A model generated the notes under the pieces. It did no database searches. It worked only from the letters and a program-made list of their open reading frames with translations, and was not told the DNA's origin. From Moringa oleifera (Eukaryota > Streptophyta > Magnoliopsida > Brassicales > Moringaceae): 64,000 bases of DNA. Where the stretch lies: the NCBI GenBank assembly GCA_021397835.1, contig JAJFZO010000150.1, positions 29,900-93,899 of the forward strand, read 5' to 3'. How positions within the stretch are numbered: position 1 is the first letter of the stretch; each line of letters opens with the position of its first letter. Shown here in pieces: positions 25,985-36,826 of the stretch. A program made the position numbers and the translations under genes.

Positions 25985-26535
25985 GAGGGATGGTAGAATC
26001 CTCCCCTGACAACAAGTGGATAAGCCCCTATGTAGAAAACCATATCAGCAGCTACCGAAAGAACAATGGGTTGTGCTGCCATTGGTCTTGCTTCATCATT
26101 GCCTGCAGAATCTTTGCAACATCGTGCTCAAAAGAAGCATTAGTCTCAGAATTGCTATAAAGAAAACATTCTAAGACCGAAAAAAAAAAATATTGGCGTT
26201 CGTAGCTTATCATGCCTAAACATCATGTTAACAAAATGGAAGCATGTCTAAGAAAATGGAGGAAAAAATAAAACTAGAAAATAAATAATTAAATCAAGAA
26301 AATTGGAAACATAAAAAAATCAAAAAAAGTTGAAAAGAATCCAGTACCAATGGAGGTTTAACAATAAAAGGATAAGCTCGCATGTAGGAATCTATACCTC
26401 CAGCTATTGAAGAAGCAACCAGCTGTTGTTTGGATAGTGCAATTCTTCCAACGGCTAAGAACTACTCCTTAGCCATCATTGTCCTTAAAATCTTCGCAAC
26501 ATCGATGTCGAAACAAGTATTTATCTATAACCTGT
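25985..26535 (-). pseudogene. Two-block fragment of an unrecognised gene, unit 4
   Basis: Blocks A and B. Block B here reads DVAKILRTMM with the alanine also seen in block A, and shares the CTTCGCAACATCG variant with unit 5, so this end of the unit belongs to the more diverged right part of the array. Confidence 0.6.
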
Positions 26536-26669
26536 TACAAAGTATCCATGTGCTAACTGATAAGAAACGGATTACAAGGAGAATTCTTTAGTCCTTTTCT
26601 AGTATAAACAAATCAACAGAAAGTGCACTTTGTACCTCAGTAAAATACGAATTATTTGCACGCTATTAT

Positions 26670-27425
26670 TCAAAATTGATAGACAAAATCAACATTGGCG
26701 TCTACATCTTTAAGATCTGCATCTGCATCTAAGTCATTAAGATCCATACTGCTTCCCGTTAATGTCCGCCATCGTATTCTCTTTTGGATAGGACCTTAGT
26801 CGTTATGCCAGCTTGTGTTCCTACAGTAGATTTTGATTGAGTGCAGAATACTGCCAATGACAAAATCAAGCAAATACAATAAGTAAAGAGGTTACAAATG
26901 AACTTGATCTTCATTATAATCCTATGGCATTCATAATTTGAAGATTACCTTTGAATGCTCAAAATCACATATCTTGATACTAGGAGTTGTGCTACCATCT
27001 AGCAAGGTGTTTTTTAGCTTAAGATCTCTATGACTGATCTGCTGTAAGAAATAAATCTTTAAGCTAGATGGATTATGAGAGAAAGAGAAATAAAATAAAT
27101 TAAAGAGAAAGGTTAAATGAAACCAAAGAATGATGGTTGAAGTTCAAACCATTGAACGACAATAACTCACTCGCCGTATTAGTTGCTAACAGAAAAACCT
27201 TACCTATAGAAACTGAACAGTGAAATTAGGAAACAAAAGATTAAGCTTTCATGTTCCTTAAAGCATATGGGTATAAGAGAAATTTGACTATATAAATAAA
27301 TTTGTGAATATGGCATGCTCATCTCTGTACATTACCTCATCCTCACTAAGACTTCGGGCCCCAAGACTTCTCCTCTCGCAGCATGCTCCATGACAATGGC
27401 CAGACGAGTAGGAGTAGTAGGACCC
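26670..27425 (-). pseudogene. SnRK2-like kinase pseudogene, array copy 5, internally deleted
   Basis: The exons LAIV-type (about 27330-27420), SYCRSM followed by a GT donor (about 27148-27190), [15 protein letters not shown] with DFE for DFG (about 26965-27045) and the activation-segment exon (26768-26860) are joined directly to the acidic-tail exon (about 26690-26766). The DVWS, IPDY and TIREIK exons are missing, a loss of about 860 bp compared with the other copies. The join lies in GTCCGCC/GCCATCG with a shared GCC. Confidence 0.9.
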
Positions 27426-27625
27426 ACAAGAAAAGATCATTCCACATAGAAAAAAATAAAACTCTATTATTAAAAGGCTAAGTTTCTCGGTGAATTATAT
27501 GAAAAAACAAAATGCTTAGTCAATGTAGATCCTAATCTAGCATAGAAAAGAAAGGCTTTTTATGAAAAAAAAAAAAGTAGCAGTTTCTTCGAGCTACTAA
27601 AATAACTAACCTGAAGCCCGAAACC

Positions 27626-28305
27626 AACTACTGCTCAATAAGTGCTACTGCTAAATTATTGCTATTCCTAGTCCTAAATTATTTCTACTGTTACTACAAG
27701 AATACTGCTACTCTTGCTGTTACATCTAGAATACATCTACTACGAGACTACTCCAATAGCTAAATTACTACTACTCCTACATTATTACTTCTACTATTAC
27801 CACTACTACTTCTAGATTATGGCTACTGCTAGACTATAGTTACTACTACTGCTAGATTACTACTTAAAATAAATTATTATTACTGTTAGTGCTAAATTAT
27901 TCTTACTGCTACTACTGCTCCTACTGCATCTAAAATACGTCTACTACGAGAATCCTACTTCTACTAATAGATTACTGCTTCTACTGCTGCTTCTACTGCT
28001 ACTATTACTTCTAGAGTATGGCTACTGCTAGACTACAGTTAATCTTACTGCTAGATTACAACTATTGCTAAATTATTACTATTATTATTGTTTTAAGTAG
28101 TGCTGCTACTAGATTACTATAAGATTAGTGCTACTATAACTGCTAGATTCGTGCGAGTGCTATTGCCCTACTAAAGTACAACTACTGCCACTGCTAGATT
28201 ACTACCACTGTTAGATTAATCTACCAGTTTATTGCTATCACTACTGCCACTACTATGGCTAAATCACCGTTACTACTATTGCTAGATCATTGCTACTTCT
28301 ATGTA
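27626..28305. repeat. CTA/CTG trinucleotide tract, unit 5
   Basis: Clearly diverged from units 1-4: extra CTACTG stretches near 27650-27715 and many substitutions, but the same overall order. Confidence 0.92.
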
Positions 28306-28384
28306 ATAAAAGAACATATAATTATGATGCATAGAAAAATATTACCGATGAAGGTGCCATTTTCTAAGATAATAAATATGTACG

Positions 28385-28930
28385 AGGGATGGTAGAATCT
28401 TTCCCTGACAACAAATGGATAAGCCTCTATGTAGAAAACTATATCAGTAGCTACCGAAAGAACAATGGTTGTTCTGCCATTGGTCCTGCGTCATCATTAC
28501 CTGCAAAATCTTTGCAACATCGTGCTCAAAAGAAGCATTAGTCTCAGAATTGCTATAAAGAAAACATTCCAAGACCGAAAAAAAAAACTTAGAGTTCGTA
28601 GCTCATCATGCCTAAACATCATGTTAACAAAATGGAAGCATGTCTAAGAAAATGAAGAAAAAAATAAAAATTGAAGATAAATAATTAAATTAAGAAAAAT
28701 TAAAACATAAAAAAATCAAAATAGTTAAAAAGAATCTAGTACCAATGGAGGTTTAACAATAAAAGGATAAGCTCGCATGTAGGAATCTATACCTCCACCT
28801 ATTGAAGAAGCAACCAGTTGTTGTTTGGATAGTGCAATTCTTCCAACGGCTAAAAACTACTCCTTATCCATCATTGTCCTCAAAATCTTCGCAACATCGA
28901 TGTTGAAACAAGTATTTGTCTATAACCTGG
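28385..28930 (-). pseudogene. Two-block fragment of an unrecognised gene, unit 5
   Basis: Blocks A (about 28385-28560) and B (about 28740-28925), diverged from units 1-4. Block B contains DVAKILRTMM and AYPFIVKPP. Confidence 0.6.
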
Positions 28931-29074
28931 TACAAAGTATCCATGTGCTAACTGATAAGAAACGGATTACAAGGAGAATTCTTTAGTCCTTTTCTAGTAT
29001 AAACAAATCAACAGAAAGTGTAGTTTGTACCTCAGTAAATTACGTGTCTTTTGTACACTATTGTTCAAAATTTA

Positions 29075-30705
29075 TAGACAAAATCAACATTGGCATCTAC
29101 GTCTTTAAGGTCTGCATCTGCATCCAAGTCATCAAGATCCATACTGCTTTCTGTTGATGTCCGCCTAAGCTTCAAAACTTTAACAGTCTTCCTTACCTCC
29201 TGTACTATTGACAGCAGCACTTCTTTAATGATTTGCAATGGGTTATTTACATCGTGACCCAGCTAGCTTACCCTTTTGTTAGCTGTATAGGCAACTTCTT
29301 TAAGAAACATGGATCGATGTTCATTTCACGGATAGTTAATCTCCGTAAAATGAGCAATTCAGTTCATCTATGTATGCTGAAATACCTTTTCTAATCATTC
29401 ACTAGGTAATACTGATATATTATCGAAACAAACAATCCTGCCTACAATGAACAAGTTCTTATTACTTCTAAGAGTTTGCGTTCAAACAGTTTTTGGTTAA
29501 GCTTGTTCTTTGATGAGTAAGTATACTGACTTAATTGAGTTAAATTTTTGTTTGTTTCTTCTTTGATTTTGAATAACCTAGCAGTAAAATTTCTATTCAT
29601 CTATGCAAGCCAAGAGATAAAATTACCTTTTCATGATTTGCTACAAACAGTGGAGATAAAGGATGCTTGCACTCGGGGATGTAAACTCGAGGATGTAATC
29701 TGGGATTGTGTGGTGGATACGGAGTTTCTGCTGCCAAGACCAATAAAAATATATCTCATTATTTTAAGTTAATGATAATTTTATTTGCTCTTAATAAAGA
29801 AAAAAAAGTTTGAGAGTGTGAATATGATAAAATACCAATTGATAGTTTTCTTGGATCATCAAGATCTTTAAACGGATAAACACGAGCTAGCATCACCAGC
29901 ATGGTGACCCAAGAAGACCAAACATCTACAATCTAAATATTGCTCTAGGGTTAAATACAGAACACCGATCATAGAACAACAAAGGACAACAAAGAGGAAA
30001 ATGATAGAAGAAAAATGCAAAAAATTAAGCGTATAACTTTGCCATTTTATTCTCTTTTGGATAAGACCTTAGCTGTTATGTAAGTTTGAGTTCCTATAGT
30101 AGATTTTGATTGAGAGCACGACATTACCGATGAAAAAATAAAATCAAGCAAATACAATAAGCAAAGAGATTACAAACGAACTTGATCTCCATTACAATCC
30201 TATGGCATTCATAATTTGAAGATTACCTTTAAATGCCCAAAATCACATATCTTGATTCTAGGAGCTGTATTACCATCCAGCAAGGTATTTTATAACTTAA
30301 GATCTCTATGGCTAATCTACTATAAATAATAAATCTTTAACATAGATGGATTATAAGTGAAACAGAAATAAAATAAATTAAAGAAAAAAGCTAAATGAAA
30401 CCAAAGAATGATGGTTGAAGTTCAAACCATTGAACGGCAATAACTCACTCTCCGTATTAGTTGCTAACATAAAAACCTTATCTATAGAAATTGAACAGAG
30501 AAATTAAGGAACAAAAGATTAAGCTTTCATGTTCCGTAAAGCATATGGGTATAAGAGAAATTTGACTATATAAATAAATTAGTGAATATAGCATGCTCAC
30601 CTCTATACATTACCTCATCCTCGCTAAATCTTCAGGCTCGAAGAGTTCTCCTCACGCAGCATACTCCATAACAATGGCCAAACGAGTAAGAGTTAGTAGG
30701 AACCA
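29075..30705 (-). pseudogene. SnRK2-like kinase pseudogene, array copy 6 (least altered active-site and tail)
   Basis: This copy keeps ancestral residues lost in the left copies. The catalytic-loop exon reads SHRDLKL-stop-NTLLDGN with an intact KICDFG and a GT donor after it (about 30232-30310). The tail exon is open for about 60 codons and includes HDVNNPLQIIKEVLLS and SSMDLDDLDADADLKDV (about 29080-29255), matching the plant SnRK2 C-terminal region. AYPF-type, IPDY-type and TIREIK-type exons lie at about 29830-29935, 29600-29735 and 29290-29350. The first exons are missing here as well. Confidence 0.92.
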
Positions 30706-30897
30706 CAAGAAAAGATCATTCCACATAGAAGAAAATAAAACTAAATTATTAGAAGGCTAAGTTGTTTAGGTGAATCATATGAAAAAAAAAATGCTTAGCA
30801 ATGCATATCCTAGTCCAGCACAGAAAAGGAAGGCTATTTCAGAAAAGTGAGTAGTAGTTTCTTCGAGCTACCGAAATAACTAACCTGAAGTCTGAAC

Positions 30898-31475
30898 CAA
30901 CTACTGCTTGATTAGTACTACTACTAAATTATTGCTACTGCTAGTCCTAAATTATTTCTACTGTTAGTGCAAGAATACCGCTACTTTTGCTGCTACATCT
31001 GAAACACATCTACTACAAGACTACTCCAACAGTTAAATTACTGCTTCTGCTAGATTACTACTTCTGCTACTACTACTACTACTAAATTATGGCTATTGCT
31101 AGATTACTACTTAAAATAAATTATTGCTACAGTTAGTGCTAAATTATTCCTATTGTTACTGCAAGAATACCACTACTACTGCTGCATCTAGAATATGTCT
31201 ACTACGAGACTGCTATTGCTACTGATAGATTTTTGCTTCTACTGCTACTACTGTTATTATTATTTCTAGATTATGGCTATTGCTAGACTACAGTTACTCA
31301 TACTGCTAGATTATTGCCACTACCAAATTAGTGTAATTATTACTATTTAAGTGCTGTTGCTACTAGATTACTACCACTACTAGATTACTCTGCAAGTTTA
31401 TTGCTATATTTCTACTGCCACTATGCTGCTAGATCATTACTACTACTGCTGCTAGATCACCGCTACTACTAAGTA
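30898..31475. repeat. CTA/CTG trinucleotide tract, unit 6
   Basis: A shorter and more diverged version of the tract. Confidence 0.92.
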
Positions 31476-31544
31476 ATAAAAGAACATATGATTATGATGC
31501 ATAGAAAGATATTACCAATAAAGTTGCCATTTTTCAAGATAATA

Positions 31545-31918
31545 AATATGTATAAGGGAAGTTAGAATCCTTCCCTAGACAAGAAATGGATAAGCCCCAA
31601 TGTTGAAAACCATATCTGCAGCTACCAGAAGAACAATTGATTATTCTACCATTGGTCCTTCATCATTGCCTGCAGAATCTTTGCAACATTGTGCTCAAAA
31701 GAAGCATTAGTCTCAGAGTTGCTATAAAGTAAACTTTTCGAGATTAAAAAAAAAATGAGTTCGTAACTTATCATGCCTAAAAATCATATTAACAAAATGA
31801 AAGCATGTCTAAGAAAATCGAGAAAAAAAATAAAATTAAAAAATAAATGATCAAATCAAGAAAATTTAAAACATAAAAAAATAAAAAAGTTAAAAAAAAT
31901 CCAGTACCAATGAAGATT
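31545..31918 (-). pseudogene. Block A and start of block B, unit 6, cut by the array edge
   Basis: Block A is present (about 31550-31735). The unit then runs through its A-rich spacer to CCAATGAAGATTTAA at 31906-31920, the edge of block B, and stops. Unrelated sequence (TBC fragment) follows. Confidence 0.65.
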
Positions 31919-31919
31919 T

Positions 31920-32560
31920 AATATCATAAAAGAGTCACAAAAACATATTTGAGTTTTAGAAAATAATAAGAAAAATGATAAACAAGCACTTACCGCATTT
32001 TTCTCATCATGGTCATTTTTGATCATTTCCAAATACATAGAAAATAATTGCTAAAATTTCATTCATCCCCTGGACATATCAGATACGTGGATTTAACTTT
32101 GCAAATACAATCAATATGCTCTTCAGAGCCTCCTAAAAGATGAGAGGCACACATTAGTCAACCACATCACTCAGGTTTTGATTTAACATTTAAACCAGAA
32201 GGAAAAACCAAACCTGATTAGATTTTATAAACAAGGATTCCCCATAGAAAAAATGCATGTCTAGCTGAGTCCGCTTTACATCTCAATCAATCTGTTCCAT
32301 GATTCTATGACCTAGAGAATCCCAAAGTTGAAATTAGAAATCTCACTAGAATGGCTCATACTTCCCTCCTAATACCATTATAATGCAGAACTAACAGGAC
32401 AGGACTTTCGCTCCCTACAATGGTAATGCCTAACATAGTACTGCAGCTTCATCAAAATAACTATGCAAAGTGTGCAAGCTTTGACCTAGAGAACCTCTAT
32501 GCTTGTGATTAATAGCTTGGTTCAAACCCAAGCCTTAATTCTAATCAATATGGAGTCATA
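31920..32560 (-). pseudogene. TBC-domain (RabGAP) gene fragment, first copy
   Basis: On the minus strand an exon-like stretch (about 31995-32135) reads LIVFAKLNPRI, stop, YVQGMNEILAIIFYVF. This matches the TBC domain of plant TBC1D13-like Rab GTPase-activating proteins, where YVQ carries the glutamine finger. Stops and frameshifts follow at NDQK. Homologous sequence, including the downstream GCAAGCTTTGACCTAG region (about 32475), recurs at 51930-52320. Confidence 0.8.
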
Positions 32561-33293
32561 CACTGTCTACAGACAATTAAAATGATTATCAATGGACAAA
32601 GTGAGACAAGGGAAGAATATGAAGGACAAACCTTCTTTTGGATTGCCAGCAACAGAATGTCTCTATCACCATAGACACAGAGCTTCTTTGGAGTCTACAA
32701 ATGGGGGACCAAGCAGTAGATAATAATAAGGACAAGTGACCTTCGTAGCCCACAAAATTTAGCAGGAATCAAAACATGTAATAAAACATGGCTTTTAAGG
32801 GAATGCACTGAGTAGAGATTCTATTTTCTGTATGGAAGTTGTATTCACTTAGATCATATAGTTTTTATGGAAAAAGAAGTCAGCCTTGCTGTTTTGTCCC
32901 ATGAGAAACTAACATGAAACCCATATTTAGCTACACTGCTAAGTATCCAACAATAACATCTGTCTTTGTGTTCATAAATGCAGCTTTCTCAGTTTTCTTC
33001 TCCCTGAGAAAGAAGAATAAATTAGGATCAACTGAGATATGAAGAAAAGTTACCCGACAGTGGCAGGAAGGCATAGTTGAAACTCCATGGCCAGCTGAAT
33101 CTTCACATGGCTTTGTGTTTTACAAGATGCACTATCATTACAAGGTAAATGACAAAGCTATGCCACTTAAGAACATAAAGAATCTTTATTTTCTTCAATA
33201 AATTTACCTTAATAGAAGTGCAGAGCATATAATCATCTTCTGTTACTTTTATGGAGCACACAAGCATGTGTAGATTTTGAAGGAGTGCATTAC
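32561..33293. other. No gene recognised
   Basis: Non-repetitive, moderately AT-rich DNA. It could be downstream sequence of the 5-phosphatase pseudogene, but no motif was seen. Confidence 0.5.
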
Positions 33294-34600
33294 TCAAAGG
33301 AAATTGAGCTCGGTGTGTCCATGTAAGTGTGGCAATAGTTCTTCAACTTCAATCCTGGGACTTGAACAACTTATGCTTTTTCTTGATTTGGCTATAGTTT
33401 ATAGATTCCAGTTCTGCCAGAAAAATACTGTAAACAGGCCTGTGATCTGAGAACCTTGATTCCCCATAAACATAAGTTAGTTGATTCAAGCCTCTCCCAT
33501 ACCATAGTATACCATCACCCCGAGATGGAAAAGGCACAATCACACAAAGTATACCAGAATTAAACAGACAATATGGTCCACATTATTTCACATGCTAACA
33601 ATCATGTAAATGGAAAGGGCACAATCAGACACTAAGTATACCAGAATTGAACAGACAATATCGTCCACATTATTTCACATGCTAACAATCATATAATATA
33701 AGGCTAATATGATTTCATTGTAAGAGATATTTCACAAGAGAATGTGAGATTACCATGCAAGCTTTTTTTGCTTCACTTTTGGATGTCTATCATCACCTGC
33801 ATATCTGTCTGAATCATTTGAATACTTATAGGTGGGAGGAAAATATATATTCCCTCCATTCCATATCTCAAGCACACTCTGCTCTATCCATGGCTGTAAC
33901 TAAAAACAACCAGAAACCATGGAGTTTTAGATTGAACATGTTTAAAAACATATTGAAAAGAGGAGATTCTGAAACTTCAGAAAGAACATCACAAAAAAAG
34001 AAACATGCCTTGTCATTCTCTAACAATAATCTCCAATTGCACATCTCAACAAGTCCCTCTGCAGAGCCGTAAGACAACACAATCTGGTAATTGAAGTCAC
34101 CAAGTCAAATAATTCCACTGGACCAGCACAAATATGACAGAATTTAATCTATGTAAGCTAGAACTCCGCACATATTGATTCATTAGCTAAGCATGGACAG
34201 GAAAAAAGTGAGAGTAAGGGCCTTACTCATGGCCGAGAATTATTTAAGGAGAGTTCTCATCTCCCATGCCATGGACCATTGGAAACATTGTCTTCCTTAG
34301 GATTTCCATAGCATCTGAATTTCTCCATAGTTCATATCCCTCCTTCTGCCTAGAGGTCAAATGACTGCAGATTTGGTGTAAAGACATGCTGATTGAGATT
34401 CAACCCTGGAAAACCCGAGAAGATGTGATGGCCATTTTTTTTGACATCATTATAATTTTACTCTCCAACTCTGGGAAATTAAAACGTACCTTGTTTCCAA
34501 GATAAGCCGTCAAGCCTCTGCCAACACAAGACATTTTCACGTTGCGTACATCGTCCATGAGGTCGCTCTTCACCCATTTATGATAGGCGGGCTCAATGCC
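33294..34600 (-). pseudogene. Inositol polyphosphate 5-phosphatase pseudogene, C-terminal exons
   Basis: Five exons in family order on the minus strand. Exon a (about 34495-34590): DLMDDVRNVKMSCVGRGLT then YLGNK at a GT donor. Exon b (about 34245-34375): CSHLTSRQKEGYELWRNSDA and EILRKTMFP. Exon c (about 33990-34110): LGDFNYQIVLSYGSAEGLVE and NWRLLLENDK. Exon d (about 33747-33880): NGGNIYFPPTYKYSNDSDRY then AGDD. Exon e (33294-33524): [26 protein letters not shown] and the family C-terminus EVEELLPHLHGHTELNFL with a stop at 33294-33296. These are the catalytic-domain motifs of plant type I 5-phosphatases, which remove the 5-phosphate from inositol phosphates or phosphoinositides. Lesions seen: a TGA in place of the tryptophan just before LGDFN, the cysteine missing from the AWCDR-type motif (reads GDGILWYG), and a frameshift in exon e after QIKK. 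No N-terminal exons were recognised. Confidence 0.9.
33533..33702. repeat. 85 bp tandem duplication in a pseudogene intron
   Basis: GGCACAATCA...ACTAACAATCAT is present twice, starting at 33533 and 33618, with a few differences. It lies between exons d and e of the 5-phosphatase pseudogene. Confidence 0.9.
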
Positions 34601-35284
34601 GGATATTTACCGCTGGTCCTTCCATGAGGAAAAGGCAGCTTTGGGGTTCAGAGATAGCACTTCCGCTGGTTGTAAATCCTTTGCTATTTTTCCTCTTCCA
34701 CCATGTCATTCCACCGAAGAGATGAAGGAAGAGAAAACCAATACCAAAGCTACTGGTGGTCCCGACGGGACGGCATCCTCCTATAATAGTTAGCAGTACT
34801 GAACAAGCGCTGAGTTGAAGATGAAAGAAGTCCCACAAAGAGATGATAAGTAAGGGAAAAAATGAATTTATAATCGACGTTTTCTTGGCCAATCTCGATG
34901 AAAAAGAACCTGGTTGCGATCAGAGCCATGCCCCGTTCCCAAGCTTTTTGAGGGGCTCTGGGCTAGACTAAATATAGCTACATCCATGCTGTAAGTAATA
35001 TCCCAACCAGTTTGATGGACCCCTTTCATCCAGCCAAGAGAGAATTCTTGCAGAAGAGACCCATGAAAATTCCATTATAGCAGTGTGCCATGCCCTGATT
35101 TTCGCACAGTCCAGTGGCTTGATATCTTTCCCTGTTTTCCTGTTTTTTCTTCGAATATGAAGGTTTTCATTTGATCTGATTTCTCAAGAAATGGGAGAAA
35201 GTTTTCAGAGAGGGGAGAAAGAGAGAAGCAGAGGAAGTTTTGAGAGAGGGGGGAAAGAGAGAAGCAGAAGAAGAAGAAGAAGAA
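34601..35284. other. Upstream region of the 5-phosphatase pseudogene; GA/GAA-rich end
   Basis: No confident exon. It ends in a purine-rich stretch with two copies of AGAGAGGGG-GAAAGAGAGAAGCAGA (about 35190-35270) and a short (GAA)n at 35265-35283. Open frames here are low complexity. Confidence 0.5.
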
Positions 35285-35440
35285 TACCAAATGCGTGACT
35301 CTCACTGTTTAGATACTCCAATGCCAAATGCGTGACTCTCACTGTTTAGATACTCCAATGCCAAATGCGTGACTCACCGTTTAAATATTCCAATGCCAAA
35401 TGCGTCACTCTCACTGTTTAAATGCTCTCCCAACGGTCAC
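35285..35440. repeat. 37 bp minisatellite, four copies
   Basis: Unit CCAAATGCGTGACTCTCACT... repeats with the ATGCG phase at 35291, 35328, 35365 and 35400. The first two units are identical; the later two carry small changes. Confidence 0.95.
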
Positions 35441-35580
35441 ATTTTAGAAACATGCATGAAGCATGTATGATTTTCTCATTCAAATAAAAATAAAAAATTG
35501 TTAATTGATTCAATTATTATTTTTAAAATTAAAATAAATTTTGATTTTAAAATAAAAATATTTAAAATATTTAAAAATAT

Positions 35581-36012
35581 AAAAAAACTTAAAACTTAAA
35601 AATCATTTAAAAATAAAAATTTTCACAAAAAAATTGAAAATCAAAAACACAAGTGAAAATCACAAAGCTACATATATTTTTTAAAATAATATTGATCATT
35701 ATAGTTTAATAATTAATTGGTATTAAATGATTTTTAAATTTCTTGTTAAATTTTTTATTATTAAATAATTTTTAGGTTTTAATTTTCAATTTAATTTTTA
35801 TAAATAATTTCTAAGTTTTAAATTATTTAAAAATAAAAAATTTTACAAAAAAATTTGAAAATTATTTAATATAAATTAAATATTAAATTGTAATAATCAA
35901 TATTATTTTTAAATATATTTGTAGCTTTGTCATTTTCACTTGTCTTTTTAATTTTCAAATTTTAAAGAAATTTTTATTTTAAAATAATTTTTAAGTTTTA
36001 AATTTTCTTTAT
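35581..36012. repeat. Inverted repeat with ~130 bp arms (MITE-like or foldback)
   Basis: The left arm (35581-35710) and right arm (35882-36012) are reverse complements with a few mismatches. The clearest part is ACAAGTGAAAATCACAAAGC on the left against GCTTTGTCATTTTCACTTGT on the right. The spacer of about 170 bp is itself partly palindromic. It encodes nothing. Size and structure fit a non-autonomous foldback/MITE element, but a target-site duplication was not established. Confidence 0.8.
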
Positions 36013-36787
36013 TTCAAATAAATTAAATTTTAAAATTTCTATATTTTGAAATTTAAATTTATTTTAATTTTTTAAAAAATAATAAAATCAAATAATAAAT
36101 TATTATTTTTAAAGTAAAAATTATATATAATTTTAATATTTATTTTATGTTATTAATCAAATTTTTATATTTTTAAGTTTTTTATAATTTTTACTAACTT
36201 TTTTATGATATCTATTATGTTAAATTATTATATTTACATGAGTCTCAATGTTATATTATGAAAATAAATTATATATATGTATATATATATTTCATTTAAT
36301 TCTATTATGCAAGTGAAATGACTAATATATATATGTTTCCATTATGCGTGTGTGTGAGAGATTATGCTTTCAAATTTTTATCGTTTTAGTGAAAGAGTAA
36401 ATCTCACATGGATAATATGATTTCTTAATAATAATAATATTTATTGAATATTTATTTATTATTTTATCATTATAAATTATTTAAAAAGTAATTAAAATAA
36501 ACTCAATGATAAGAACTTTAAATCTAACTAAAATAAAATATAAATCTAATTATATCATAATGTCATAAAATATTTTTCAAAATAAATAAAATTTTTAACT
36601 CATTAAATTTGTACACATTTTTAATAGATGAAATCATATGGTGTGTTTTAATAATAATTAATTATAAAATAAATAATATTTACATAATTTTGATACAAAG
36701 TTTTTACATACAATTTTGAGCATAAGGACATCAATATTAAATATAAAGCATATTTCACATTTTATATAATTTCTATATGATTGCAAT

Positions 36788-36790
36788 GTA

Positions 36791-36825
<35 letters not shown>

Positions 36826-36826
36826 G
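36788..36826. repeat. (TG)n(TA)n compound microsatellite
   Basis: A short TG run followed directly by a TA run. Confidence 0.9.

Larger units (their letters stand above)
14784..31918. repeat. Tandem array, ~3.2 kb period, carrying SnRK2 pseudogenes
   Basis: Head-to-tail units. The marker GCCATCGTATTCTC (GCCATTTTATTCTC in the last unit) starts at 14791, 18003, 21220, 24409, 26768 and 30040, giving periods of about 3212, 3217, 3189, 2359 and 3272. The first three full units are nearly identical; the unit from 26768 and that from 30040 are clearly more diverged. The 2359 bp unit lacks about 860 bp. From low to high coordinates a unit holds SnRK2 exons, a CTA tract, block A, block B, then the 3' exons of the next SnRK2 copy. 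The left edge is near 14784 and the right edge near 31918, inside block B. Confidence 0.97.
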
